From Gentiana macrophylla (Eukaryota; Streptophyta; Magnoliopsida; Gentianales; Gentianaceae), in contig CM047817.1 in assembly GCA_026214975.1 (NCBI GenBank), positions 61,164,407-61,228,406 on the forward strand: a stretch of DNA of 64,000 nucleotides, written 5' to 3'. Positions 45,383 through 56,934 of the stretch are shown piece after piece. Both the position numbers and the translations under genes were made by a program. How positions within the stretch are numbered: position 1 is the stretch's first letter; each line of letters starts with the position of its first letter. Under the pieces are notes generated by a model. It searched no databases. It worked only from the letters and a program-made list of their open reading frames with translations, and had not been told where the DNA came from.

Positions 45383-47854
45383 ATGGCCGCCTCAAAGAAA
45401 TCTCAAGAAGAAAGATTGTTCATAGATTTAGATGTGTATACATTTGAAATTTATGAAGCTATGTGCACCAACACTCTACTTGCAAGTTATATCTGCGAGA
45501 AGATCCAGAAACAACCAGGATTAAGAAGCATTCTGGAGGTCACTTTCAATGAAAAACGTGATGTGGAAGGGATTTTGCAGTTCTGGGAGAACATGCGTAT
45601 GGTAAGAGACTTCCTCTTCACTAAGGTTCATGGAGATCGAATCATTGTCAATGAACGAGTCATGAAGTCACTATTTGGTTTCACAAATCCACCTGTGACA
45701 TCAATAGACCTGGCTTGTCTACCATTGAAAATGGACGCCTTTCTTAGGCAGATCTCCTTATCTAAGGAACCAGCAACAGTTGGTATTCATGTTGATAAAC
45801 TCAAGCAAGAATTTTGACTCATCAGTAGATGGCTCAAAAGACATGTTATTGGAAAATCCAAAGGAATCAATATATTATCTGATGACAGTGCTTATCTGAT
45901 GAACATAATCTGGGACGAACTAGAATTCAATTGGGCCAGTTATGCCATCAATCAGATAAAGAAACAATATTTAGCTGAATTGGAAAGTGTGCAGAAAGCT
46001 CAAACTAGAGGACAAATAACTATTGGCAGATTCCGACTGATGAAATCACTCAGTGGAGTCATTCAATACTATTTGGAGAAACTCAAGGCAGGGAAGAAAG
46101 CAAGACAAGCTCTGCAGTGCAACACGTCTGAGAGGAAATTACACAGCGATTGCAAGTTCAAGAAGAACAACTTCCCAACCTGAAGCAAGGAAGAAAACTG
46201 TGTCTCAGCAGGAAGCTGAACACAAAGGAGTCAAGCGGAAAGCTGACTCAGCAAAGGGAAAATCAGTTGTCAAATGTTTGTACCCAGATACTTCGAATCA
46301 CCAAGCACCAACTGAGGGGGAACTACAACAACTGACAGCTGAAACTACATGAAAGGATATTCTTGTTGATGATACTGCTTCTCAGTTACAACAATCTCAA
46401 AGACCAATCGGATCAAGAACCATTGATTTTGAAGTCGATAGAATCATCAAGCTGATGAAGATGAAGCTCAAACCAGAAGACTCTCGTGATGCTATCTTAC
46501 AAAATGAATAAAAGGTACTCTTGGAGAAACTTGAAATTATAGACCTATATACTCTATTTCCTATGTCAGAGTTTCTTGCAAATTGCTTCAGTAGATTCAA
46601 TGAAGTAGCCCGATGAAGAGAATCAGCCACATCATCTATACCCAAGGATATTTTAAAGAAGAAGGATGATGATGAAGATGATAATTCAAGGAAAGAAGCT
46701 GATCTGACTACAGATTTGCAGCCAGATACTCAACCTCAACTCCAAGCTACGCAAACTGTAACTCAGCAAGAAGAATTGCCAGTTGGAAATTAGACAACTG
46801 ACAATCAGCAAGCAGCTGATGGACTTGATAATCAGCAACTTATGGTAATTGAAGATATCATTCAGTCTAAAGTCCAAACAGAAGACACATATGATCCTTC
46901 TGATATTTTGACAAAGGAGGAATTGGGCAAAGTTCATGAGAACTTGAAGAATATGCTCAGCCAAAAGGATGCATACAATGGCCTTCTATCAAACATCTCT
47001 GGATATCTAGATAATAGACAGAGAACATATATCTCAGTTCACGCAAGCTTAGAGATGATTCACAAGTCAAGTTCAAGTTCTGCCTCAGAAATTCTGACAC
47101 TCAAGGAGAAACTTGAAATCTCAACCGCAGTAGATAGGGAAACACAAGCTCAAGCTCACTGGCATTTAAATCAGCACATTTACGGGTTAGAGAATCAGCT
47201 CAAAGAAGTAATTGCTTCTTAGCAACGTATCTCAGCAGATCAAAAGGCAACCCATGCTTTGGTAGATCAATTGTATGATGCCAAAAGGGGGAAGCTGAAG
47301 AAGAAAAGCTGAGGCTTGTCAAAGAAAAGAAGCAACTTGAAGACGAATTGGAGAAATATAAATCAGCAACATATCCAAGGTTTTTAAAGCCATAATTAAC
47401 TGATGAGCATCTCATTGAGAAATACAATCAACCTGAAGAAAGGTGAGCTACTCTAACACAAGATCTGTGGTTGAAGTTTGTCAAAGATCACAATCCTATC
47501 AAAGCCAAGTACAAGGACAAGACTACTGAAGAATCCTTGAACTACTTCTTATCTGACGTATATCACAATCAAAAGATGGCACACTATAAGAAGATTAAGA
47601 GGATTGAAGACAAACTGAAGATAAGAGACAAAGTTGAACAAATGAAAGCTGATATAGCAGAGTTTGAAAATTACTACAAGAATGAATCAGCTTTACCTAA
47701 GTTAGCTTTGTGGAGAAAATGGAAAGAAGGAAGTCAAGTGGACTATAATAAGACTTTTACTAAGGAAGACTCTAAGATAGAGTATGATTTTCGTCTTCAT
47801 GACAAAGAAAAGAAGTTTATCTCAGTTACACAAAAAGCACATAAAAGAGCTTAG
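45383..47854 (+). pseudogene. Copia-2 third coding region (Sirevirus post-pol, 'envelope-like')
   Basis: After an untranslated spacer (44944-45382) an ATG opens MAASKKSQEERLFIDLDVYT for 144 codons. A stop follows, then the same frame resumes at 45899 (NIIWDELEFNWASYAINQIK) and further pieces in three frames reach 47854. The C-terminal part is Gln/Lys/Glu-rich and coiled-coil-like (KKIKRIEDKLKIRDK). Position and composition fit the extra ORF of SIRE-type elements, called envelope-like by position. No clear signal peptide or membrane segment was seen, so an envelope role is not supported by sequence. Confidence 0.65.
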
Positions 47855-48008
47855 CCTCTGGTTGAACTTACTTGAACAAAGTGTAACTATTCCAATTTTT
47901 GCATATTTTAATGAAATCTAGTTTTCCAGTTTTACCTTGTTTTACATTGTTTTGATCTTTAAGCTTTTCTTTTAAGGAGAGTTTTGGCATCATCAAAAAG
48001 GGTGAAAT
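47855..48008 (+). other. Copia-2 3' untranslated region and polypurine tract
   Basis: Ends CATCATCAAAAAGGGTGAAAT directly before TGTTGG of the 3' LTR; the purine tract is AAAAAGGGTGAAA. Confidence 0.75.
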
Positions 48009-49800
48009 TGTTGGAAATAAAATTTATGTTTTGATGATAATTCATCATATTTATTCAAAGTATTATCTTAACCCTATTGATGAATTGCTGAAGCTGGTTG
48101 TTATAGTGAAAGGCTAAATGATGTCTAGAACTGAATGTATAGGATTTACTAAAGTCTGATAATTGTATAGGTTACATCAGACAAGCACTATAATAATTAT
48201 AGTATCGTGAAACTGAAAACTGGAAGTCATTTAGAAAATTGGAAATCGTCAAGATAATCAAACTTACAAACTGACTCAGACTACACCAATATGGAACTGA
48301 AGAAGATAAGTTCACTGAGGGATACAAACTCGATTGTATTATCTAGAAGATTGAAGAACTGAGGGTTCAAACTCAGTTGAAGAACTGAGGGTCACAGACT
48401 CGGTTATAGAAGATTGAAGAACTGAGGGTTCAAACTCAGTTTACATGTCAAGACTGTAAAGTTAGAATTCAGGCAAGTTTGTGGTGACCTGAACTGACTT
48501 TATGGATCTTGTATGAAGACCTAAGAGTCATAAGAACAATGAACTCTTAGATAATTTGTTTGGAAAAGGTGTACTCTGATTAAGTCAATAATAATCAGAT
48601 GAAAAGCTGGAGTACTGATATTTGAAGAAAAGTAAAATCTCAGTCAATGCTCCAAGTCAGTCAAGAAACTGACAACTGACAAAATCGGTATAAAACTGAT
48701 CAGGAAACTCAGTTTTATAAGTCATTCATCCACCAAACTGATAGTAAAGTCGAACGTTGTAAAGGAAGCAATGTTATTGGATGAAATGCTGACACATCAG
48801 AACGGTAATAAAATATAGCCGTTACAAGATTGCCATTGATACAATTCAAATTCAAAGTAAATGAATGTTGGACCTTACACTATAAATAGAGGACTTTGCA
48901 CCAAGGATTAAATAATAAGAACAATAGAAGATAGAACACTATCTAGATCAACATGCATTTTTGTGTGCACTAGTCTCGTTCAATTGAATTGCTATCATCT
49001 CTGTGCTAACAAGATCATATCTAGAAATCTTTCAAGTGTTCAAGCTACACAAGATTTATCAAGAATCATACACTTAGAAGAACCACAAACAAGAATCAAT
49101 TTATTGATTCACAACCCAACTTTGATTCTTAATCAAAGGTTCAGACTGTGAAGCAAACCGGGAAGGTTTTTCCAAGGACAGTTGTCACAGCAGTCGGGTA
49201 GACTGTGTTTGTGGTGGTAGCTGGTGAAGAGGCATACGCATCCCTTCAAAGACCAGTGTTCAAGCAATTGAAGAGCAGCAATTCTACCTGTTCGACAACT
49301 GTTTAGATAGTGAAGCTAGGATTAGCCAAAGACTGTTGTTTAGGACTTTTTGTAACAGGTCACCTCAAGAAGTTCTAGTGGAATTTTCCTCCTACACCAT
49401 AGAGGAAGAGATGACAGATAGGATTACACCACCTAGAACCTCTATAACTCTTGTTTCATTTACTTTACGCGTTTATTACATCATTTATATTGTTTACACA
49501 GAATACAGAGAACTGGTTGTTACACAACTCACAGCTCACAAACTGACATCCACCAGAATTCAGTTAGCAAACTCAACTTTCGCATAGAATAACAAGATCA
49601 AGAAAAAAGCTAGAAATATATTCGTTGCCGGTTGACTCAGTTTTTCTTAAGTCAGTTTGACTTAAACTCAGCTCAGTCAGCTTAACTCCACACAAGTTAT
49701 AACTGAACCTTAATCTGTTTAAAATCCAATTTTTAAGGACAAGGTTATTCACCCCCCCCCCCCACCTTAAACTTGTGTTAGCCTTTCCAAGGGACCAACA
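48009..49800 (+). repeat. Copia-2 3' LTR
   Basis: 1792 bp, TATA box at 48881-48890, a C-run near 49752-49763, ends GGGACCAACA. Confidence 0.92.
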
Positions 49801-49940
49801 AAGTGTAATCCAAAAACACACAGTTATGATAATAAATTCTACTCCCATCTTTTTTTGTCACTGTTCTTCATATCCTGTCACTATTTTGAATAATCCTGCG
49901 TTTTTCCATTCTTCTTTCATTCATAGAATGAACTTCTACA
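49801..49940 (+). repeat. Copia-3 5' LTR, right part
   Basis: Resumes the LTR after Copia-2 (GTAATCCAAAAACACAC...CTTCTACA) and is followed by an intact initiator-Met primer site TGGTATCAGAGC (49941-49952). Confidence 0.88.
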
Positions 49941-50081
49941 TGGTATCAGAGCTGTTATGAAGTTCGCTGCTGCAAATCTCTTATTCTTCTTTTGTTTTCA
50001 TACACTTTCTTTGGTTTCTTGGAGGAATTGTTCTACTATTTTGCTTGGTTCCTACGTTTCTTGATTTCATCTACTGGATTA

Positions 50082-53000
50082 TGGAGAATCTGAATCAAAT
50101 TCAAGGCATTTTTCCTGGAAGTCAGTTCTATCTACACCCCAATGAGAATCCTACGTTGATTCTGGTTCAACCTTTGTTGAACAACAAGAATTATCATCAT
50201 TTGAGCTATTCAATGAAGATGGCTCTTATCACCAAGAACATTATTGGTTTCATTGATGGTTCGATTGTCAAGCCCGCTGTTACTTCTCCAGATTTTCAGG
50301 TTTGGATTTAGTGTAATACTTTTGTTCGCCGAATAATAAGAGGTCAACCGCAAAGAAAACATGTGAGATGGGCCTTAGAGATCCTGATCGGCTTCCAAAT
50401 TCCCTGATTGACCGCTTGGACAATTTTCATGCTGAGTAAAACATGGATTCTGAACTCTGTTATGCCTAATATAGCCAAGAGTGTGATGTACAAAGAAACT
50501 GCCAAGGAAGTGTGGCAAGATTTGCAGTCTAGATTCTCTAGACTAGATGTGTTTCGTCTAGGAGATTTGTCGGATCAAGTACATGCTATAAAACAAGGAT
50601 ATTTAGATGTCCCTACCTATTTTACCAAGTTAAAGGCTCTTTGGGATGAAATTGCTATTATGAAGCCTACATCCGGTCTGTACTTGCATTCCTAGTTGTA
50701 CCTGTGATGTTATTAAGGTGTATACCAGTTATGCAGAAACAGAAGGTAGTAAAGTTCTTGAGAGGTTTAAACTCTGGGTTTTCTTAAGTTTTGACACAAG
50801 CGCAATTAATGGTGCATGTGCCAACTTTGGATACTGTTTTTGCAATGGATTTGAAGCTAGAGGATCAGAAGGAATCCTTGAGTAAATTCCCAGATGGTAC
50901 TGTCTTGTATAATAGGGTTTTTAATCAGGATTCTTCTGGTCCTGATACACAGAATAGTGGTTTTCAGCAAGGTTTTAACAGACCGGTAAATGGGAACAAT
51001 GGTGGTTTCAAGAAGAATTCAGGGAATACTCAGATTGGAAACAAGGTTCAATGCACCTTATGTGGCTAAAAAGGGCATACGGTTGATAAATGTTACAAAA
51101 AACATGGTTTCCCACCTGGTTGGAAGCCAAGAAGCATGGTTAATATGGCAGAAACAATATCAGAAGGTCATGAAGAAGACCCTGCTGTTGGACATGCATG
51201 ATTCTGACAATTTCAACTTGAATAAGACTCAATATTAGCAGTTGATGAAACTATTGGACACTCAGAAAGAGGACACATATGATCATATGGAAAATCAAGC
51301 AACTGTGCTGACCACTAATTTTGTTCCTGCTGTTGACACATCATGTCTGTCTAATCCTAATAGGGCTGGTAATTCTTTATCTCGGATTATAAACTCTGGT
51401 GCTACTGATCATATTGTCACTAGTAGGGATTGTATGCAGTCTTCTAGACCTGTTTCACACATGTTAATAGGTCTACCCAATGGTTCTAGTGTGTCAATAA
51501 CACATATTGGTACTATATGTTTAAATGATAAGTTAATCCTGACCAATGTGTTGTGCATTCCAGACTTCTGTTTCAATCTTATATCCTTGGCCAAACTTAC
51601 TGCTGACCCTGCCTTATCTATTGTTTTTAACCTTGACTCTTGTCTCATACAGGACAAGAAACTTGGGATACTGATTGGATCAGCTAAGAAATCTAAAGCT
51701 CTTTATGTTCTGAGCAATGACAGGCAGATTTTACGTAATGTCAATGCTGTTAGTGGTACATAGTTGGATGATCAGTCTAGGATTGCAAATGAGCAAGCCT
51801 GACATTACATAATTGGCCATCAGCATAATAAAAGATTGTCTCATTTGAGTTGTATTGATTCCTCTTGTAAAAACAATGTAGATGTATATCATGTTTGTCA
51901 ACTAGCTAAACAAAAGAGAAATTCTTTCCCCTCGATTCAATCTGTTGTACAAAAAATATTTGATCTAGTTCACTTTGTTATATGGGGACCTTATAGACAA
52001 CAAATAGTTCATGGTCATTCTTACTTTCTTACAGTAGTAGTTGATTTTCAAGGTATACTTGGGTTTTCCTATTGAAACAAAAATCTGAAGTCAGACAATT
52101 AGTTCAGTCTTTTGTTGAGTTTGCTTTAGTACAGTTTGGAGAGCATGTTAAAATTGTTAGAACAGACAATGGAGCTGAATTTGATATGCCTGATTATTAC
52201 ACACAAAAAGGGATCATACACCAACCATCCTGTGTGGACATACCACAACAGAATTGTATAGTAGAAAGAAAACATCAACACATCATGAATGTGGTGAGAG
52301 CCTTGAAATTTCAGTCTAACTTGCCTTTATCTTACTGGGGTTACTGTGTCTTACATGCTGTGTTTTTGATTAATTTGACACTATCACCAGTCATTCAAAA
52401 TAACATGCCTCGTTTCTTGCTCTATGGTAAACGGTTTGATTATATAGAGTTGAGAGTTTTTGGTTCCCTTGTATATGTATGCACTCCTGCTCATAATAGA
52501 CCAAAGTTTAAACCTAAAGCTAGACAATGTGTGTATCTTGGAGTTCCTAAGTTTACAAAAGGCCACATTGTACTAGATTAACAGACTAGGGACATCTTTG
52601 TATCTAGAGATGTGCAATTTTATGAAACCATTTTTCTTTTACATTTGAAAGCTACAGGTACAGTGGCAGCTCATGTTCCATTACATGTTCTATATGAAAG
52701 AGATGCAGACAATCATGATACATCCTCTCATAATAATGAGATGACACATGAGGAATCTACTCATGATGCTTCAAACAACACTACACAACCAGTTCAACAT
52801 TAAACAAGAAGCCACCAGACAGAGACAAGTCCCAACCTATCTTAAGAAATATGTACTCCCTAAGACAAAGTCACCACAATCAATAAATAATATGGTCACA
52901 TGAAAATCTTTCAAGCAATTATCAGAAGCTTGTTCTCTTGACAGACCAGATACAAGATCCTAGAACCTACAATCAAGTAGTTAAACATGATTGTTGGAAA

Positions 53001-54495
53001 GAGGCTATGCAGACAGAGTTAGATGCATTACAAGCTACCAAAACCTGGGAGATTGTCTCTTTACCTCCAGGAAAGTCCACTATAGGTTGCAAATGGGTAT
53101 ATAAAGTTAAATACCATGATGATGGATCCATAGAAAGATATAAAGCCATATTAGTGGCAAAAGGATACACACAGACCTATCGGATATTAGTATCCAAGAA
53201 ATGGCGTATCCATTAAATGGATGTCAACAATGCCTTTCTCCATGAGGATTTGGATGAGGAGGTATACATGGAACTGCCCCTTGGTGTCAAAACAGAGAAA
53301 CCTGGCCAAGTGTGCAAATTGACCAAGTCTTTATATGGCCTTAAACAGGCCAGCAGACAGTGGAACTCAAAACTGACTGAGGCACTAACATAAATGGGAT
53401 TTTCACAGTCACCTCATGATCACAATTTATTTACTAAAGGCACAGTCAGTAACTTCATATAGCTCTACTTGTGTATGTGGATGACATCATTGCAACAAGC
53501 TCAACAATGAGTCCAATAGATGAGGTCAAACAAGTTTTACACAAAATGTTTCAGATTAAGGATATTGGTGACCTCAGATATTTTTTGGGGATTGAAGTTG
53601 CATGATCCACTAAAGGTATCTACATCAACCAGAGAAAATACAATATGAATCTCCTATCAGAAAATGGATTTTTATAGGCAAAACCAGTCACCACACCTAT
53701 GAATCCCAAACAGGATCTATCAGCAAGAGATTTAGAATTACTTCCAGATAATACCATATACAGGACACTAGTAGGAAAACTCATTTATCTATCCTTTACT
53801 AGACCTGACATAGCATACTCTGTTCAACAACTTAGTCAGTTTCTGTCTCATCCTACCATCAACCACATGCAAGCTGCACATAGAGTTTTATGATACCTTA
53901 AGAAAAATCCTGGTCAAGGCATTCTTTTTGAAGTAGATAATGACCTTCTACTCAAAGGGTATACAGATTCTGATTGGGCAGGCTGTGAGGACACAAGGAA
54001 ATCTATATCAGGGTACATCATATTGTTGGGATCAACCCTTATTTCTTGGAAAACAAAAAAGCAAAGTACAATAGCCAGGAGCTCATCTGAGGCAGAATAT
54101 AGAGCCATGGAAAATGCTACATGTGAGCTGAAGTGGCTTGTTTACCTCATGTTAGACTTACATATACCAGTTCAATTACATGTTCTGCTCTTTCAGTGCT
54201 ATGCACATAGCCAAGAACCCAAGAAATGACTAAGCATATTGAACTGGATTGTCACATCACTAGAGCTAAAGTTCAAGGAGGGTTCCTCAAACTTATGCAT
54301 GTAAGAACAACTAATCAACTAGCTGATATATTGACAAAGCCACTGGACACTCCAATATTCAACTATCTGCTACACTCTCGTGATCTGGCGATGTTACACT
54401 CCATGACGAGAAAATCATCGCCAGACACTCCTCGGCCGATCTGCCGATGCTCATCAATGACCAGAGACCATCATCAACAAACACTCTCCGGCTGA
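50082..54495 (+). pseudogene. Copia-3 gag-pol remnant
   Basis: Gag: MENLNQIQGIF, YLHPNENPTLILV and MKMALITKN (50082-50310), continuing in broken frames to a zinc knuckle CTLCG-stop-KGHTVDKC (51052). Protease: INSGATDHI (51390), with Asp of Asp-Ser-Gly changed to Asn. Integrase: VIWGP, RTDNGAEF and IVERKHQHI (51980-52280). RT: GCKWVYKVKYHDDGS (53085), [11 protein letters not shown] (53330), YVDDIIATS (53475), RYFLGIEV (53578) and RPDIAYSVQQL (53800). RNase H: ARSSSEAEYRAM (54076), TKHIELDCHI and DILTKPLD (54228-54345). Many stops; not functional. Confidence 0.86.
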
Positions 54496-54634
54496 GCCTG
54501 GTGATAATACTCAGCAGCAACGTACATAGAAACTACTTAGCAGTCTGCTGATAATCTTCAGCAGCAACATACATAGAAGCTACATGTCTAAGGTGTTCAA
54601 GTGCAAGCTTGAAGTACTTTCAGCTTGAGGGGGG
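54496..54634 (+). other. Copia-3 3' untranslated region and polypurine tract
   Basis: CAGCAGCAACGTACATAGAAG-like duplications, then CAGCTTGAGGGGGG before the LTR. Confidence 0.7.
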
Positions 54635-54982
54635 TATTGGAGTTATCATACATTGAAGCTACATGTCTAAGGTGTTCAAGTGACCAAGTGTTAGATAAAC
54701 ACTCTTTGAGGCATTTTATCAAACACTTGACCACGAAAACGGTTAGGAAGTAGTTAAGTTAATTCAAGACGGTTATAGGTCAGTTATAGTCCATAATGGT
54801 GTTATATATACTCGGTTGTAGTGTAGAGATTCATTCATTAAGTTGTAATCCAAATACACACAGTTATGATAATAAATTCTACTCTCATCTTTCTTTGTCA
54901 CTCTTCTTCATATTCTGTCACTGTTCTTTGAATAATCCTGCGTTTTTCCATTCTTCTTTCGTTCATACAATGAACTTCTACA
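54635..54982 (+). repeat. Copia-3 3' LTR
   Basis: 348 bp, starts TATTGG (expected TG changed to TA), ends CTTCTACA, followed by CAGTG. Confidence 0.88.
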
Positions 54983-55223
54983 CAGTGGAGCCGTGGAGGT
55001 AATAGAGGGACTCCTCCATTTATTTCCTATACATTTTCTCCGTAATAAAATTCATCGTACCCTCTTCTTCTTATTTTTTTCCTTTTTTTTTTTATTTTTT
55101 TTGTTGCTTGACAAAAATCTGTACATTTTCTCCTTTAACAAAATTCATCTTACTCTTTACGACTTTTTTTTATTGGCAAAAAAGCAAAGAAGCCACCCTT
55201 TCTTTTCTTTTTCTTTTTTTTGA

Positions 55224-55341
55224 ATGACAGAAGCCACCCTTTCTACTTCAAGCAAAATTTCACCCTCTTTCCGTTTGGAGGAAGTTTTAAAACAGAAAGG
55301 AGGAGTAGCTCCAGCTCAAGACATGACAGAGAAGATCAAAG
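55224..55341 (+). CDS. Candidate first exon of an unidentified host gene
   Basis: ATG opens 39 codons (MTEATLSTSSKISPSFRLEE, then VLKQKGGVAPAQDMTEKIK) ending in AAAG/GTACTAG, a usable splice donor. Codon composition is unlike the AT-rich surroundings. The T-rich upstream (55020-55220) repeats GAAGCCACCCTTTCT twice. A possible second exon in matching phase starts after TTTTAG at 56850 (ARACNDNIMDRFLRLYW) but stops soon. The downstream part of any such gene is cut by the chromovirus. I do not recognise the family. Confidence 0.4.
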
Positions 55342-55344
55342 GTA

Positions 55345-55672
55345 CTAGAGAATTCTTATTTTTCCTGTTGCTTTTAAATTTTTTAGCTTCTATTATTTAG
55401 GGATTTTAGCACTTTTTTTTTTTATGAATTTCAGCTTGTAAAGACCAGATGTAAAATGTTCTTATTCTCTAGTTGGTTTTTTCTATAATTATTAGGGATT
55501 TTAGCATTTTTCTTCGTGAATCTTGGCTTACAAAAAACATCATGTAAAATTCATATTTTTCGGTTGAATTTTTTAACTTACATTATTTAAGGGATTTTAG
55601 CAGTTTTTCATTACTTTTGGCTTATAAAAAAAAGTCCACTATAAAAAAAGTAGAATAATCTTATTTCCAGTT
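55345..55672. repeat. ~105-bp degenerate tandem repeats in the putative intron
   Basis: Three units with TATTATTTAGGGATTTTAGCA, then TTTTTC.TGAATTT.GGCTTA and CATGTAAAAT. A fourth unit continues at 56596-56690 beyond an inserted element. Confidence 0.7.
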
Positions 55673-56100
55673 AGGGATTGCAATTTCGATCCAACCCGAC
55701 AGATATCCACCCGACCCTACCCGTTAGGGTAGAGTATTTTTAAAGGTAGTGTAGGGTATGAGTTTGATTATTTAAAACCGGTCGTGGTTAGGGTAGGGTA
55801 TGGATATGCATTTTCTACCCGTCATAATACACACCCGACCCATCATATAATGTATTTTTTATATTTTATTATTTATAAAAATTAATAATCTGACGGAAAA
55901 TTAAAATATCACTTTTTTACAAGGAAAAAAAACATGGCACTTAGAAAAAAAAACTAAATAAATATAAATGCAATTATGATTTAAGACTCGTGCCCAATCT
56001 TTAGTATCTTATAAACATATTAATTATCAAAGTTAATGTGGTCTACTATTCTCTTCCTAATTCCTATTGCCGCCAACCCTACCGAACTGCAGAAATTGAG

Positions 56101-56184
<84 letters not shown>

Positions 56185-56584
56185 GTATATTATTTTTTTA
56201 TTGCTTATATGTTTTTTGAAGGTATTATTGTTTATATTTATTCTTCAAAAATATTGCATTTGCCGGTTTCTTACTTAGTATATTAATATAATTTTTTTTC
56301 TTTTTGTTAAGATTTATCTAGTCATTGTCGATCTTGAATTTTTGTCACTTGTTTGTCGTTCCTCCGGCGAAATTGATAGTACATATAGAGCTGTTATATT
56401 TAGTTGTGAATAAAATTAGATATCCATCGATATCCACAGACCCGTGGATATCCGTATAAGGAGGGTATGGATTTGAAATTTTCTACCCGTCTGGGTAGTG
56501 GGTAGGGTATGGGTAAGGAAATTTTTTTATGGGTAGGATATGGATAAAGCCAAACTCGTACCCACCGGTGCCCATTGCGACTCC
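55673..56584. mobile_element. Inserted element with 11-bp target duplication (MULE-like?)
   Basis: TATTTCCAGTT flanks both ends (55662-55672 and 56585-56595) and the repeat unit is restored if the insert is removed. The ends are weakly inverted: GGGATTGCAAT and GGAGTCGCAAT. The interior has repeated GGGTAGGGTATGG / CCCGACCC motifs near both ends and an (AT)n tract at 56104-56172. No ORF of note. TSD length favours a Mutator-like element. Confidence 0.65.
56104..56172. repeat. (AT)n microsatellite
   Basis: AT tract followed by a short ATGT run; within the inserted element. Confidence 0.95.
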
Positions 56585-56740
56585 TATTTCCAGTTGATTT
56601 TCGATAATTAGCTTCTATGATTTAAGGATTTTTGCAATTTTTCATGGAATTTGCCTTGAAAAAATCACATGTATAATGAATTTGTAGATGCACGTAACAT
56701 GGACTGTCAAAATTTATTATATCATCAAATAATGGGAGAG

Positions 56741-56743
<3 letters not shown>

Positions 56744-56781
<38 letters not shown>
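56744..56781. repeat. (AT)n microsatellite
   Basis: About 38 bp of AT dinucleotides in the putative intron, 150 bp before the chromovirus LTR. Confidence 0.93.
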
Positions 56782-56783
<2 letters not shown>

Positions 56784-56934
56784 GTTTTTTTTTTTACATA
56801 TTTTATCATTTTTTGCAAGCAGGGATCTATTCATTGCATCGAATGTTTTAGCCCGGGCATGCAACGACAATATTATGGATAGATTTCTCCGGCTATATTG
56901 GTTCTCAAAATAATTATTTTTATAGTGATTTTTT

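Larger units (their letters stand above)
37623..49800 (+). mobile_element. Copia element 2, SIRE/Maximus type (12.2 kb)
   Basis: LTRs of 1790 and 1792 bp beginning TGTTGG and ending CCAACA/TCAACA, primer site, gag, pol, a post-pol coding region and a polypurine tract. Long LTRs plus a third coding region after pol are the marks of Sireviruses. Flanks AAGTT (37618-37622) and AAGTG (49801-49805) are the near-perfect 5-bp target duplication inside the Copia-3 LTR. Confidence 0.9.
37413..54982 (+). mobile_element. Copia element 3, host of a nested insertion
   Basis: About 5.4 kb without the nested element. Target duplication CAGTG on both sides. The 5' LTR is split by Copia-2 (37623-49800) and resumes at 49801. 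Primer site, gag-pol, polypurine tract and 3' LTR follow. Coding sequence is heavily broken, many stops looking like C-to-T changes. Confidence 0.88.
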
